A stretch of DNA of 64,000 nt, from NCBI RefSeq assembly GCF_018861065.1, contig NZ_JAHKQO010000022.1, positions 62,001 through 126,000 on the forward strand. Reading direction: 5' to 3'. Position numbers and translations under genes: made by a program. The notes below the pieces were generated by a model. It was not told where the DNA came from. It ran no database searches and saw only the letters and a program-made list of their open reading frames with translations. Positions 13,648 through 22,217 of this stretch are shown piece after piece. Each line of letters begins with the position of its first letter. Positions within the stretch are counted from its first letter, which is position 1. The stretch is from Paraglaciecola arctica. Its GTDB lineage: Bacteria > Pseudomonadota > Gammaproteobacteria > Enterobacterales > Alteromonadaceae.

Positions 13648-13886
13648 TCATAGATAAGAGTGTCGTCTGACACTTCTCCCAATATTTGTTCATCCTAAAC
13701 AAGATCAATCCTTTGCATCTTCACTTATTATTATTATTAACAAAGATACTTTATTGTTATAGGTCTTCCTGACACTTTATTTTTCGTCCGTGTTTTCCCG
13801 TAAGGCTTTCAAAGGCAAAACTACTGCTGAGGTTTTGCTACTTCCGTGACAAGCTAACAGCTTGTAATTCCATTTTGTTTTTATTT
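13618..13886 (-). ncRNA. CsrB/CsrC-family regulatory RNA
   Basis: Read on the minus strand, this stretch carries about eight GGA motifs in some 250 nt. Several lie in short hairpin loops: GTC-AGGAA-GAC near 13766, CAA-AGGA-TTG near 13711, and TTGTT-TAGGATG-AACAA near 13695. This is the hallmark of RNAs that sequester CsrA. A perfect 11-bp stem (13621-13631 with 13637-13647) and a run of seven U (13618-13624) end it. A plausible promoter lies upstream: -35 TTGTAA at 13916-13921, 16-bp spacer, -10 TATTCT at 13894-13899. Location next to yihI and near engB matches E. coli csrC. The 5' end is estimated. Confidence 0.85.
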
Positions 13887-14018
13887 GCACGAGAGAATAC
13901 AGGATAAATAAAAATTTACAACTTATTTACAATTGGGATACAAAAAAATGAACTTTTTCTGAAGAGTAACACCGACTAACCAATAATTGCGTCATTGGCT
14001 AGTCGCGAAAAACTGTGA

Positions 14019-14642
14019 TTAATGAAGTCCAGCAACGTAGCTTGAGATAACTTCAATATCCTTGTCAGTCATTCTTTTGGCAATATCTGCCATCATTCCA
14101 TTAAGCGAATTAGCTCTTTCACCAGAACGAAAAGCTTTAAGCTGCGCGGCTATATAATCAGAGTGTTGCCCGCTAATATCGGGAAATCCAGATAGGCTGG
14201 TACCATTCCCTTTTGGCCCATGACAAGCAATACATGCCGTGATACCACGCTGTAAGTCGCCACCAACATAGAGTTTGCTGCCTTGAGCTACGGCGTCTTC
14301 TGAAGCCTCCCCCTGAGTTGCTTCTTGACTAGAAAAATACGCAGATAAATCAAGTATGTCCTGCTCTGACAGTGCAGCTGCCATGCCATTCATCACAGCG
14401 TTATTTCTGCCTTCTTTACCGCCAGTTTGACTGGCCAATTTAAATTCTTGTAACTGCTTAACTAAATAGTTTTTATGTTGACCAGCGAGTTTTGGGTTGA
14501 TAGCGATTAAACTATTCCCATCCGCCCCATGACATGCAGCACAGGTACCGGATATCGCTTTACCGTTTTCGGCGTCACCTGATTCAACCGCACTCACATT
14601 AAAACCTATAAACAAACAGACTAGCAGAACTATATTTTTCAT
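14019..14642 (-). CDS. Cytochrome c4, dihaem periplasmic
   Basis: This is a two-haem electron carrier, expected to be exported and to feed terminal cytochrome c oxidases. I chose the ATG at 14642, giving MKNIVLLVCLFIGFNVSAVE, a typical signal peptide; an upstream TTG at 14660 is less likely. The two halves each carry a haem-attachment motif, CAACH near residue 35 and CIACH near residue 134. Matching axial-ligand segments with methionines (GMAAALSEQDILDLSAYF and GMMADIAKRMTDKDIEVISSY) follow. Its position between polA/engB and yihI is usual in this group. Confidence 0.93.
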   Translation of the reverse strand: MKNIVLLVCLFIGFNVSAVESGDAENGKAISGTCAACHGADGNSLIAINPKLAGQHKNYLVKQLQEFKLASQTGGKEGRNNAVMNGMAAALSEQDILDLSAYFSSQEATQGEASEDAVAQGSKLYVGGDLQRGITACIACHGPKGNGTSLSGFPDISGQHSDYIAAQLKAFRSGERANSLNGMMADIAKRMTDKDIEVISSYVAGLH

Positions 14643-14848
14643 CTTTATCTCATTAAGCAATTGATTAGCTGGCTATTCTTAAAAATCTTAACTGGGTATT
14701 TTACACATTTACGACGACAGTAAAATGAATTCATTACATAAGTTGTATTTTTATCTATTTTTAAGTGCGCAGCGATTACCCTTTTCCCTGATATAATCAC
14801 AAAAATTAGTATAATAACAATAGTTTTGCAGAGATTTCAGGAGAACAT

Positions 14849-15457
14849 GTGAGTCATTATAGTCAAGCAAAGTTTAGTATCAGTGCTCCTGATATTACGC
14901 ACCTAGGACCGGATGAAGGAATTGAAATAGCCTTTGCTGGTCGCTCTAATGCTGGGAAATCCAGCGCCTTAAATAAATTAACTCGACAAAAAGGCTTGGC
15001 TAGGACCAGTAAAACACCCGGTCGGACACAATTAATCAATGTATTTCAATTGGATGAAAATCGTAGATTAATAGATTTGCCTGGTTACGGTTATGCAAAA
15101 GTGCCAATTGCCATAAAGAAAAAATGGCAAAAATCTCTGGGAGAGTACCTGCAAAAAAGAGAAAGTATTAAAGGGTTGGTAGTATTGATGGATATTCGGC
15201 ATCCTTTCAAAGATTTAGACCAAGAACTAATACATTGGGCGGTTGCAGCAGACTTGCCGGTACTCGCACTTCTTACTAAGGCAGATAAGTTAAAGTCAGG
15301 TAAGCGTAAAAATCAATTGATGATGGTTAGAGAAGCAGCGATGGCTTTTTGTGGTGATGTATCAGTAGATGTGTTTTCTTCTCTTAGTGGTATTGGACTA
15401 GAAAACCTAGAACGAAAATTGGACAGTTGGTATGGGTATGAAAGGAAAACGGTTTAG
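14849..15457 (+). CDS. engB: Ribosome biogenesis GTP-binding protein YsxC/EngB
   Basis: EngB is an essential GTPase in large-subunit ribosome assembly. The 202-residue product has G1 [10 protein letters not shown]3 DLPGYGYA, G4 TKADK and the G5-type SSLSGIG. The start is a GTG at 14849 behind an AGGAG placed six to seven bases upstream; the overlapping ATG at 14847 is out of frame and reads straight into TGA. It is convergent with polA/spf, the same arrangement as yihA-spf-polA in E. coli. Confidence 0.95.
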   Translation: MSHYSQAKFSISAPDITHLGPDEGIEIAFAGRSNAGKSSALNKLTRQKGLARTSKTPGRTQLINVFQLDENRRLIDLPGYGYAKVPIAIKKKWQKSLGEYLQKRESIKGLVVLMDIRHPFKDLDQELIHWAVAADLPVLALLTKADKLKSGKRKNQLMMVREAAMAFCGDVSVDVFSSLSGIGLENLERKLDSWYGYERKTV

Positions 15458-15469
15458 CTCATAAAACAT

Positions 15470-15498
15470 AAAAAAGCCCTACACAAATTAGGTAGGGC
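15470..15498 (-). terminator. Second extra terminator downstream of Spot 42
   Basis: GCCCTAC (15476-15482) pairs with GTAGGGC (15492-15498) around a 9-base loop. On the minus strand six U (15470-15475) follow; the plus strand side lacks a T-run. It therefore ends transcription coming from the polA/spf side. It could be the end of an unrecognised small RNA that begins near 15520-15556. Confidence 0.75.
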
Positions 15499-15651
15499 CA
15501 AAAAATTGAGAACACATAAAACTCTTTATATAGACCGACTAAATTAAAAAATATTTCCACCTTTCGTAATTAAACTACATTTTTTCTAATTCTATCGATA
15601 TCTATTCTGCTGTTTATTAACGCAGTTACTTAAACAGGCTGAATTTTAGGC

Positions 15652-15679
15652 AAAAAAAACCCCATTAAAGAATGGGGTT
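15652..15679 (-). terminator. First extra terminator downstream of Spot 42
   Basis: AACCCCATT (15658-15666) and AATGGGGTT (15671-15679) form a perfect 9-bp stem with a 4-base loop. On the minus strand a U-run of eight (15652-15659, partly in the stem) follows. It lies about 85 bp beyond the Spot 42 terminator on the same strand, so it either backs up that terminator or ends a separate small transcript starting around 15704-15758. Confidence 0.82.
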
Positions 15680-15764
15680 AAAACACATAGAGACACACAT
15701 AAACTGTACATAAGAGGTTTCTTAAATCATAAAGTTCAAAATTAATTAAAAAATATTTGCAGAT

Positions 15765-15832
15765 AAAAAAAACCTCGGCACAAGGCCGAGGTTCAAGCAA
15801 AGGTTAGATAATATCTGACCTCTGTACCCTAC
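15765..15832 (-). ncRNA. spf: Spot 42 small RNA (short form)
   Basis: The minus strand reads GTAGGGTACAGAGGT from 15832, identical to the 5' end of E. coli Spot 42. A small hairpin (AGGTCAGATA...TCTAACCT) and a strong terminator stem follow: AACCTCGGC / GCCGAGGTT, at 15771-15779 and 15785-15793, with a run of U. It lies 78 bp after the polA stop on the same strand and convergent to engB, exactly the E. coli arrangement. In E. coli Spot 42 uses Hfq to repress catabolic mRNAs. At about 68 nt it is much shorter than the 109-nt E. coli RNA and lacks the middle hairpin region. No obvious CRP site is seen upstream. Confidence 0.9.
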
Positions 15833-15839
15833 GGCTCGA

Positions 15840-15868
15840 AGTCTAGTTAAAAAGTACTAATAAGCCAA
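15840..15868 (-). promoter_or_regulatory. Promoter of Spot 42
   Basis: On the minus strand a -35 TTGGCT (15863-15868) and a -10 TAGACT (15840-15845) are separated by exactly 17 bp. The -10 ends seven bases before the predicted first base at 15832. The spacing agrees independently with the 5' end deduced from identity to E. coli Spot 42. Confidence 0.75.
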
Positions 15869-15909
15869 GAGCGTTTTGGTATTAAATAACCTTTCTAAAA
15901 TATGAGGCG

Positions 15910-18660
15910 CTAATGTGCTTCGTCCCAATTTTCGCCAACCCCAGCAGCAACAATAAGCGGAACATCTAATTGCACAGCTTGTTCCATTAGCGAAATTATT
16001 TTGTTTTGATACTCAGATAACTTTTGTTGTTTAATTTCAAAAATTAATTCGTCATGTACTTGCATGATCATGCGAACATCATCAAAAGGCAAAGTTTCAA
16101 TCCACTGATCGACTACCAACATGGCTTTTTTGATGATATCTGCAGCCGTACCTTGCATGGGGGCGTTTATCGCTGCTCGTTCAGCTCCTTTACGACGCAT
16201 GCCATTACTAGCATTAATTTCAGGAAGATATAAACGCCGCCCAAAAACAGTAGAGACATAACCTTTTTCTTTAGCAATTTGTCTGGTGTCTTCCATATAG
16301 GTTAATACCATTGGGTAGCGTTCGAAATATAGATCCATATATTTTTGGGCATCGTGTCTTGGGATATTAAGTTGTTTGGATAAACCAAACGCTGACATGC
16401 CATAAATAAGACCAAAGTTAATTGCCTTCGCATTTCTACGTTGGTCTACAGTGACTTCTTCAATAGGAGTATCGAATACTTCAGACGCCGTTGCAGTATG
16501 GATATCTTGCCCCGTTGCAAATGCGTTTAAAAGGCCCTTATCACCGGACAGATGTGCCATTATGCGCAACTCAATTTGTGAATAATCAGCGGCAACAATC
16601 TTATATCCATCTCTAGCAATAAAGGCTTGTCTAACTCTTCGGCCTTCTTCTGTTCTAATGGGAATATTCTGTAGATTCGGATCGGTAGAAGACAATCGGC
16701 CTGTTGCCGCGATAGCTTGATGATAAGAGGTGTGTACTCTACCAGTTCGAGCATTAATCATTTTTGGCAATTTATCAGTATAGGTATTCTTTAACTTACT
16801 TAAGCCACGATATTCCATCAATAATTTTGGCAAAGGATAATTGATGGCCAATTCCTGAAGCACTTCTTCGGCTGTGGAAGGTGCTCCCTTAGGGGTCTTC
16901 TTCAAAACAGGCAAATCCATCTTTTTATACAAAATTTCCTGCAATTGTTTTGGAGATCCTAAATTAAACTCTTCACCAGCAAGCTCATGTACTTCTCTTT
17001 CTAGCTCCAAGATACGCGACGCTAAGTCTTGGCTCTGTTGTGCAAGTTTTTGACTATCTATGAGCACGCCAAATTGTTCCATTTTGGCTAAAACTGGAGA
17101 CAACGGCAGTTCAATTTCCTCAAAGACACTTACTAAGTCTTCTTCAAAACTCAGCTTTTGCCATAGAACATTGTGAAGCTGTAATGTGATGTCTGCGTCT
17201 TCAGATGCGTAGGGCGCCGCTTTTTCTATCTCGATTTGATTAAACGTAAGCTGTTTAGCACCTTTACCAGCAATATCTTCAAAATGAATTGTGGATTTAC
17301 CTAGATAGGTTTCTGCCAAACTATCCATATCATGCCGAGTGGCGACACTATTGAATACATAGGACTCGAGCATAGTATCATAGGCTATACCTTGTAAATT
17401 GATGTTGTAATTGGCGAGTACGTTTTTGTCATACTTAAGATGTTGCCCAACTTTTTTAATCGAAGGGTTTTCTAAAAGAGGTTTAAGAGCATTTAATACC
17501 TGATTGCGATCAAGTTGTTCAGGAGCGTCCAAATAATCGTGGGCGACGGGAACATAGGCCGCTTCACCAACCGATACTGAAAATGATACACCTACCAGTT
17601 CAGCATCCATATAGTTTAGACTGGTGGTTTCTGTATCAAATGCAAATATATCAGCTGATTTGAGTTTTTCTAACCAAAGATCAAAATCGCTTTGGGTTAA
17701 AATAGTTTCGTAGTTAGCGGTATTAGAGTTTTGGTCTTTTTGTTCATTTGCTTCAGAACTTTGAGAACTAGAAGATTGTCCCATTCTTTGTTGAGTTTCG
17801 GTTACCAATCTTTTCAACTCAAATTGACTGCTCAGCGCAAGCAACTTATCTAAATCGGCCGTTGTCGCTTTTATGTCTTGTACTTTTTCAGGTAAATCTA
17901 CATCAACTTTAATGGTTGCTAATTCGTAGGACAGTGGCAAATGACCAAGGGCATTACGCAAATGTTCGCCAACTTTGCCTTTTACGTTGTCAGCATTGGC
18001 CATGACTTCTTTAAGCGAACCATGTTCATTTAGCCATTTTGCAGCTGTTTTAGGACCACACTTGTCGACTCCTGGAATGTTGTCGACTTTGTCACCCATT
18101 AATGCGAGGTAGTCGATAATTTGGTCTGGTCTAACTGCAAACTTTTCGACAACACCTGCTTCATCCATTTCTACTTTGGTCATGGTATTGATAAGTCGTA
18201 CATGAGGAGTCACCAGCTGAGCCATATCTTTGTCGCCGGTGGAAATGACAGTTTCCATACCTAATTTAGTTGCTTGATTTGCTAGGGTACCAATCACATC
18301 ATCTGCTTCGACTCCCTCTATTACTAGCAGTGGCAAACCCATTGCTCGAATAATGTCATGTAGCGGAGCAATTTGAGTTCTAAGATCATCCGGCATAGGT
18401 GGGCGATTGGCTTTGTACTCTGAATACATATCATTACGAAAGGTTTTCCCTTTGGCATCAAACACCACCACAATATTTCCACCTGGATAATCTTTCTGTA
18501 GGCTTTTTATCATATTCAACACACCGGTTATTGCTCCAGTGGGTTGTCCGTATGACGTGGAGAGTGCTTGCAAATAAGGGACATGATATGCCCTAAACAA
18601 ATAAGATGAGCCGTCTACTAGTACTAGCGGGTTGGAGAGTGTTTCTGCTTCAGATGCCAT
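15910..18660 (-). CDS. polA: DNA polymerase I
   Basis: Pol I removes RNA primers and fills gaps in replication and repair. I chose the ATG at 18660, giving [20 protein letters not shown] and 916 residues; a longer frame to 18732 adds 24 residues with no family match. Domains in order: 5'-nuclease ([21 protein letters not shown]); 3'-5' exonuclease with intact DTETTSL, so proofreading is expected; polymerase with [32 protein letters not shown] and QVHDELIFE. It is followed by Spot 42 on the same strand. Confidence 0.97.
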   Translation of the reverse strand: MASEAETLSNPLVLVDGSSYLFRAYHVPYLQALSTSYGQPTGAITGVLNMIKSLQKDYPGGNIVVVFDAKGKTFRNDMYSEYKANRPPMPDDLRTQIAPLHDIIRAMGLPLLVIEGVEADDVIGTLANQATKLGMETVISTGDKDMAQLVTPHVRLINTMTKVEMDEAGVVEKFAVRPDQIIDYLALMGDKVDNIPGVDKCGPKTAAKWLNEHGSLKEVMANADNVKGKVGEHLRNALGHLPLSYELATIKVDVDLPEKVQDIKATTADLDKLLALSSQFELKRLVTETQQRMGQSSSSQSSEANEQKDQNSNTANYETILTQSDFDLWLEKLKSADIFAFDTETTSLNYMDAELVGVSFSVSVGEAAYVPVAHDYLDAPEQLDRNQVLNALKPLLENPSIKKVGQHLKYDKNVLANYNINLQGIAYDTMLESYVFNSVATRHDMDSLAETYLGKSTIHFEDIAGKGAKQLTFNQIEIEKAAPYASEDADITLQLHNVLWQKLSFEEDLVSVFEEIELPLSPVLAKMEQFGVLIDSQKLAQQSQDLASRILELEREVHELAGEEFNLGSPKQLQEILYKKMDLPVLKKTPKGAPSTAEEVLQELAINYPLPKLLMEYRGLSKLKNTYTDKLPKMINARTGRVHTSYHQAIAATGRLSSTDPNLQNIPIRTEEGRRVRQAFIARDGYKIVAADYSQIELRIMAHLSGDKGLLNAFATGQDIHTATASEVFDTPIEEVTVDQRRNAKAINFGLIYGMSAFGLSKQLNIPRHDAQKYMDLYFERYPMVLTYMEDTRQIAKEKGYVSTVFGRRLYLPEINASNGMRRKGAERAAINAPMQGTAADIIKKAMLVVDQWIETLPFDDVRMIMQVHDELIFEIKQQKLSEYQNKIISLMEQAVQLDVPLIVAAGVGENWDEAH

Positions 18661-19401
18661 AATTGGAGCCCATTTATTTAATTTAAAAAGTTGTGAATCT
18701 AAGTGAAAGTAATAAAAGAAGAAATTTATCATAAATCCACATAAGATTTTGTGGATAACTATGTAGATAACGTATTAGATAATTAATATATTGGCGAGTG
18801 CATTTATAATAAAAAAGTAAAATTCTCTTAATAAACATGTATTTATAGAAAGAGTTTTATTTCAACAATGAAAAATTTAACGACTCTTGTTGTGTGGATA
18901 AAATTTTGAAGCTAGCTGACACGTATTCAAAATCAACGTAGAAGATACACTCATGTTAAACACTAGAAAAGAACATTTTTAAATTATTTTAAGTCTCTTT
19001 TAAGGGTAAGAGTTAACAAAAAATTATAAGCCTTGATTGGCGTATTGTGCAGCCCTATTGATGCATTTGAGGTGCAGCAATCTCATTACTAATTTTAGTT
19101 TGTAAGTGCTCGCAAACAAATGTGATGATAATTGCATTAACAAAGGTAGAAAACAAAATTTGTTATTCAGGTTTACCTCGATATATTCCTTGGGCGGGAC
19201 CTTTCTGTTATTTTTTTAATCGAAAATCACGAACATTAATTACATAAGTTTATTTTTTGAATTAGACTTTGGCTCTACACGTAGCCAATGATAATTATAA
19301 GAAAAATAATAAAACCAATGATTTACCCAAGTTCGAACTTCATACCACTTATTTTGCCAAGAGTGTTGCGTGGCGTATATATTTTGAGTCAAAGCTAAGC
19401 T
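18661..19401. promoter_or_regulatory. polA/trkH divergent intergenic region with two perfect DnaA boxes
   Basis: This 741-bp AT-rich gap lies between divergent polA and trkH and has no coding frame I would support. Two perfect DnaA boxes occur in the same orientation, TGTGGATAA at 18750-18758 and 18893-18901. A weaker match, AAATCCACA, lies at 18733-18741. An inverted repeat TTGGCT...AGCCAA lies at 19269-19288, about 115 bp before trkH. The gap must hold both promoters. The DnaA boxes could tie polA expression to DnaA or titrate DnaA; neither is shown by sequence alone. Confidence 0.5.
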
Positions 19402-20853
19402 ATGCAATACCGTACTATTATTAGAATTTTGGGACTGCTAGTGGCTTTGTTCAGCGTCACAATGATCCCGCCTGCAATCGTATCTGTGATATATGAAGAC
19501 GGCAGTGGCTTGCCATTTTTATTGGCATTTGTTTTATGTTTAATTACAGGGTTAACCATTTGGTATCCAAATCGAAGTTTTAGGTACGACTTAAGAGCTA
19601 AGGAAGGGTTCTTAATTGTGGTGCTTTTTTGGACCGTGCTAGCGAGTTTTGCTGCACTGCCTTTCTTGTTGTTAGAGCAGCCACAAATGTCTACTACAGA
19701 TGCATTTTTTGAGTCTTTCTCTGGGCTAACAACTACTGGTGCAACAGTGATCGAAGGTATCGATTATCTTCCAAAGGCAATTCAATATTATCGTCAGCAA
19801 CTTCAATGGTTAGGAGGGATGGGGATCATTGTACTCGCTGTGGCAATCCTACCAATCCTAGGTGTTGGTGGAATGCAGCTATACCGCGCAGAAACACCGG
19901 GCCCCGTAAAAGATTCGAAGATGACTCCTCGAATTGCCGATACTGCGAAGCATCTTTGGTACATCTACTTATCATTAACGACTGTTTGTGCCTTAGCTTT
20001 TTGGGTTGTGGGTATGAATTGGTTTGATGCTATTTGTCATGCATTTTCGACTATTGCTATAGGTGGATTCAGTAACTATGACGCCAGCATAGGTCATTTC
20101 AATAGTGTCGGCGTAAACATAGTTTGTGTTGTCTTTTTATGGATTGCGGCATTGAACTTTGCACTACATTACGCGGCCGCAAGTGGACGCTCGTTAAAAG
20201 GTTACTTTTATGATCCTGAATTGAGGGCGTTCTTTCTAATTCAAATTAGTTTGGTTTTGATTTGTTTTTCGGTGCTAATTCAATTTAGTTGGTTTGCAGA
20301 TTCAAGCGTCGCATTCGACCAAGCTTTGTTTCAATCAGTATCCATGAGTACAACTGCTGGCTTCACCACTACAGGCTTTTCAGACTGGCCAGTGTTTTTA
20401 CCCATAATGCTAATTTTTTCAAGTTTCATTGGGGGCTGCGCTGGCTCAACAGGAGGTGGCCTTAAAGTTATCCGAGTATTGTTACTATACCTACAGGGAA
20501 AGCGGGAAGTAGACCGATTGATTCATCCTAAAGCGGTGTATTCGGTTAAGTTGGGAGACAGAGCATTACCAGATAGAGTGGTTGAAGCCGTATGGGGATT
20601 CTTTTCAGCTTATGCGATGATCTTCGTGATTATTATGGTCGCTCTCATTGCTACTGGTATGGACGACGTAACAGCCTTCAGTGCAACGGCTGCAACCCTT
20701 AACAACTTAGGCCCGGGATTAGGAGAAGTGGCAGCCACTTATGCTGAAGTTACCGATGGGGGTAAGTGGTTATTAATCGTAGCAATGTTGTTTGGTCGAT
20801 TAGAAGTGTTTTCTTTGTTGGTGTTATTTTCTCCCACTTTTTGGCGTAGCTAG
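19402..20853 (+). CDS. trkH: Trk-type potassium uptake protein TrkH
   Basis: TrkH is the membrane channel subunit of the Trk potassium uptake system and works with the regulator TrkA. The 483-residue product is hydrophobic throughout and has the four pore-loop repeats with their filter glycines: SFSGLTTTGATVIEG, STIAIGGFSNYD, STTAGFTTTGFSDW and LNNLGPGLGEV. Length matches TrkH/TrkG. Its partner gene trkA lies about 31 kb away, on the far side of the pigment cluster and on the other strand. Confidence 0.95.
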   Translation: MQYRTIIRILGLLVALFSVTMIPPAIVSVIYEDGSGLPFLLAFVLCLITGLTIWYPNRSFRYDLRAKEGFLIVVLFWTVLASFAALPFLLLEQPQMSTTDAFFESFSGLTTTGATVIEGIDYLPKAIQYYRQQLQWLGGMGIIVLAVAILPILGVGGMQLYRAETPGPVKDSKMTPRIADTAKHLWYIYLSLTTVCALAFWVVGMNWFDAICHAFSTIAIGGFSNYDASIGHFNSVGVNIVCVVFLWIAALNFALHYAAASGRSLKGYFYDPELRAFFLIQISLVLICFSVLIQFSWFADSSVAFDQALFQSVSMSTTAGFTTTGFSDWPVFLPIMLIFSSFIGGCAGSTGGGLKVIRVLLLYLQGKREVDRLIHPKAVYSVKLGDRALPDRVVEAVWGFFSAYAMIFVIIMVALIATGMDDVTAFSATAATLNNLGPGLGEVAATYAEVTDGGKWLLIVAMLFGRLEVFSLLVLFSPTFWRS

Positions 20854-20938
20854 AATCTCTATAAAGACTGCTATTTAGATAGGTTACAGAGGCTAAAGTA
20901 GGGATAAAACCAGAATCGAATGCTTTAGCAGAATGACC

Positions 20939-20968
20939 TAAAGTGTTTCAACAAATAGAAACACTTTA
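20939..20968. terminator. Possible bidirectional terminator between trkH and a convergent gene
   Basis: TAAAGTGTTTC and GAAACACTTTA form an 11-bp perfect stem with an 8-base loop, between the 3' ends of trkH (plus) and the gene at 20986 (minus). The U-runs are short on both sides, so strength is uncertain. The position between convergent stops supports a terminator role. Confidence 0.5.
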
Positions 20969-20985
20969 AATCGACACTATTTTGT

Positions 20986-21420
20986 TTAAGGTAGTTTAGC
21001 TATGTCAGCCTTAAGCGCAACGCCGGCCATGATATTTCCTGCTCCACATTCAAATTCAGTTCTACTGGCGAAACTTTGATGCTTGTAGTTAGAAGTAATG
21101 TTAACAACCGCATTCATACCATCTCTTTGTGCTCTTTCTTGTAGAGCCTTTATAGCCGACAAAAAGGCCCACTCACAAGCTTCTTGATCTGATTTAGCAA
21201 AACCACTGGTTTTTTTGTTCGTAGTGATCCCTGATTGTTTACTAAGTGGTTTGGGATGAGACTGATCAGCAAAGTACAAAGGTACATCATATAAAGCATT
21301 TTTTGCTTTGTCGGTTTTCAGTAAGTCAGGGATTGAAAACTTGAGTCTATCATCTCTTGCTATTGCGGGTGATGCTAGAAATATGCAGCTTGTAACACAG
21401 GCTACTAATATTTTTTTCAT
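20986..21420 (-). CDS. Conserved secreted protein of unknown function
   Basis: The 144-residue product starts with a clear signal peptide, MKKILVACVTSCIFLASPAIA, so it is probably periplasmic. The C-terminal half resembles small secreted proteobacterial proteins that databases often mislabel as excinuclease subunits: EACEWAFLSAIKALQERAQR, DGMNAVVNITSNYKH, and ECGAGNIMAGVALKADI at the end. Two cysteines (in EACEW and FECGAG) may form a disulfide. No function is established that I know of. It is a single gene reading towards trkH. Confidence 0.75.
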   Translation of the reverse strand: MKKILVACVTSCIFLASPAIARDDRLKFSIPDLLKTDKAKNALYDVPLYFADQSHPKPLSKQSGITTNKKTSGFAKSDQEACEWAFLSAIKALQERAQRDGMNAVVNITSNYKHQSFASRTEFECGAGNIMAGVALKADIAKLP

Positions 21421-21653
21421 AAAATTTGCTCCGAATTTTAAAATATTCTTATACTAAGACAAGCGCAGCCTGTCAGTTATTTTCCCTATAAACCTAGGTA
21501 TTACTATTCACTGTCTTTCATAGCGATAGTTAACCCAACAGCGATCCAGAGGACACAGGTTATAATAAATTCATTTAACAAAAATTACCATTACAGCATG
21601 GTTAAGTCTGTCCTAATGTATTCAACAGGTTTCAGCAACTAACTAAAATAAAA

Positions 21654-22217
21654 TTAGTACTGAATTTTACCTTGTTTGAGGGTATCAATTTTTATTTGAT
21701 AGCCGTCTAAATAATGATTCATTAGGCTGCTATTAGTGCTGTGTTCCATGCTAAAAATTAATGCATTTCCACGCATAAAGTCACGTCTCTGCTGGTTTTT
21801 AGGGGAAAGGTTAATGTGTAGATTTTGAAGACCTAATTGACTCTCTTGTATTGGCCAATTAGCCAATTGGTAATATGCCAACATCACCCGCGCATCAATT
21901 TCTTTTGCCAAAATGTTGGACTTGAGCTGTATCCCTAGTTCTTGGGACCAAGATAACTTAAACAAAACTAAACCCGCTGCAGACAAACCCACCATATTAA
22001 TTTGATTGGGGAGTAATTCTGTTTGCAGTAAAAGCTCATATTTGTCTTGGGGAGTAGTGATCATTAGCTTTTGCAAACTAGAGCGTCCCCAAAGTGCTTT
22101 TGGCACGGGTTGTAAATTAAATTGGCTGTGTTTGTCTAAGAAAATAGGCGTGTTTGGATTGTGCCAAGAAGAGCAAGCATTAAGCAACATCACAGCTATC
22201 AATAGTAAAATTTTCAC
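21654..22217 (-). CDS. DUF3261 lipoprotein, arylpolyene transport
   Basis: The 187-residue product opens with a lipoprotein signal, MKILLLIAVMLLNACSSW; the lipobox is LNAC with Cys15. The rest is a LolB-like soluble beta domain (YELLLQTELLPNQINMVGLS). It corresponds to the DUF3261 lipoprotein (ApeN-type) of arylpolyene clusters, thought to help place the product at the outer membrane. Its ATG overlaps the stop of the MMPL exporter gene by 4 bp, so translation is coupled. It is the last gene of the minus-strand transport block. Confidence 0.85.
   Translation of the reverse strand: MKILLLIAVMLLNACSSWHNPNTPIFLDKHSQFNLQPVPKALWGRSSLQKLMITTPQDKYELLLQTELLPNQINMVGLSAAGLVLFKLSWSQELGIQLKSNILAKEIDARVMLAYYQLANWPIQESQLGLQNLHINLSPKNQQRRDFMRGNALIFSMEHSTNSSLMNHYLDGYQIKIDTLKQGKIQY

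Larger units (their letters stand above)
15458..15909. other. engB-polA intergenic region holding tandem minus-strand terminators
   Basis: This 452-bp gap has no protein gene. On the minus strand, reading from polA, it holds the Spot 42 promoter and gene, then two more hairpin-plus-U-run terminators (15652-15679 and 15470-15498). The box AAATATTTTTTAATT (minus strand) occurs twice, at 15744-15758 and 15542-15556, ahead of each of these two terminators. A related sequence is also shared: GTTTATGTGTGTCTC at 15690-15704 and GTTTTATGTGTTCTC at 15508-15522. The repeats suggest two related transcription units or a duplicated terminator region. I found no convincing promoter for either. Confidence 0.6.

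Noticed and set aside
13725-13740. ATT-type triplet run (TTATTATTATTATTAA)
   Set aside because: Only about five units and inside the predicted CsrB/C-type RNA. It is a short low-complexity linker, not a notable repeat locus.
15476-15498. Hairpin just after engB as the engB terminator
   Set aside because: The U-run is on the minus strand only. On the plus strand the hairpin is followed by C and A residues, so it ends transcription from the polA/spf side.
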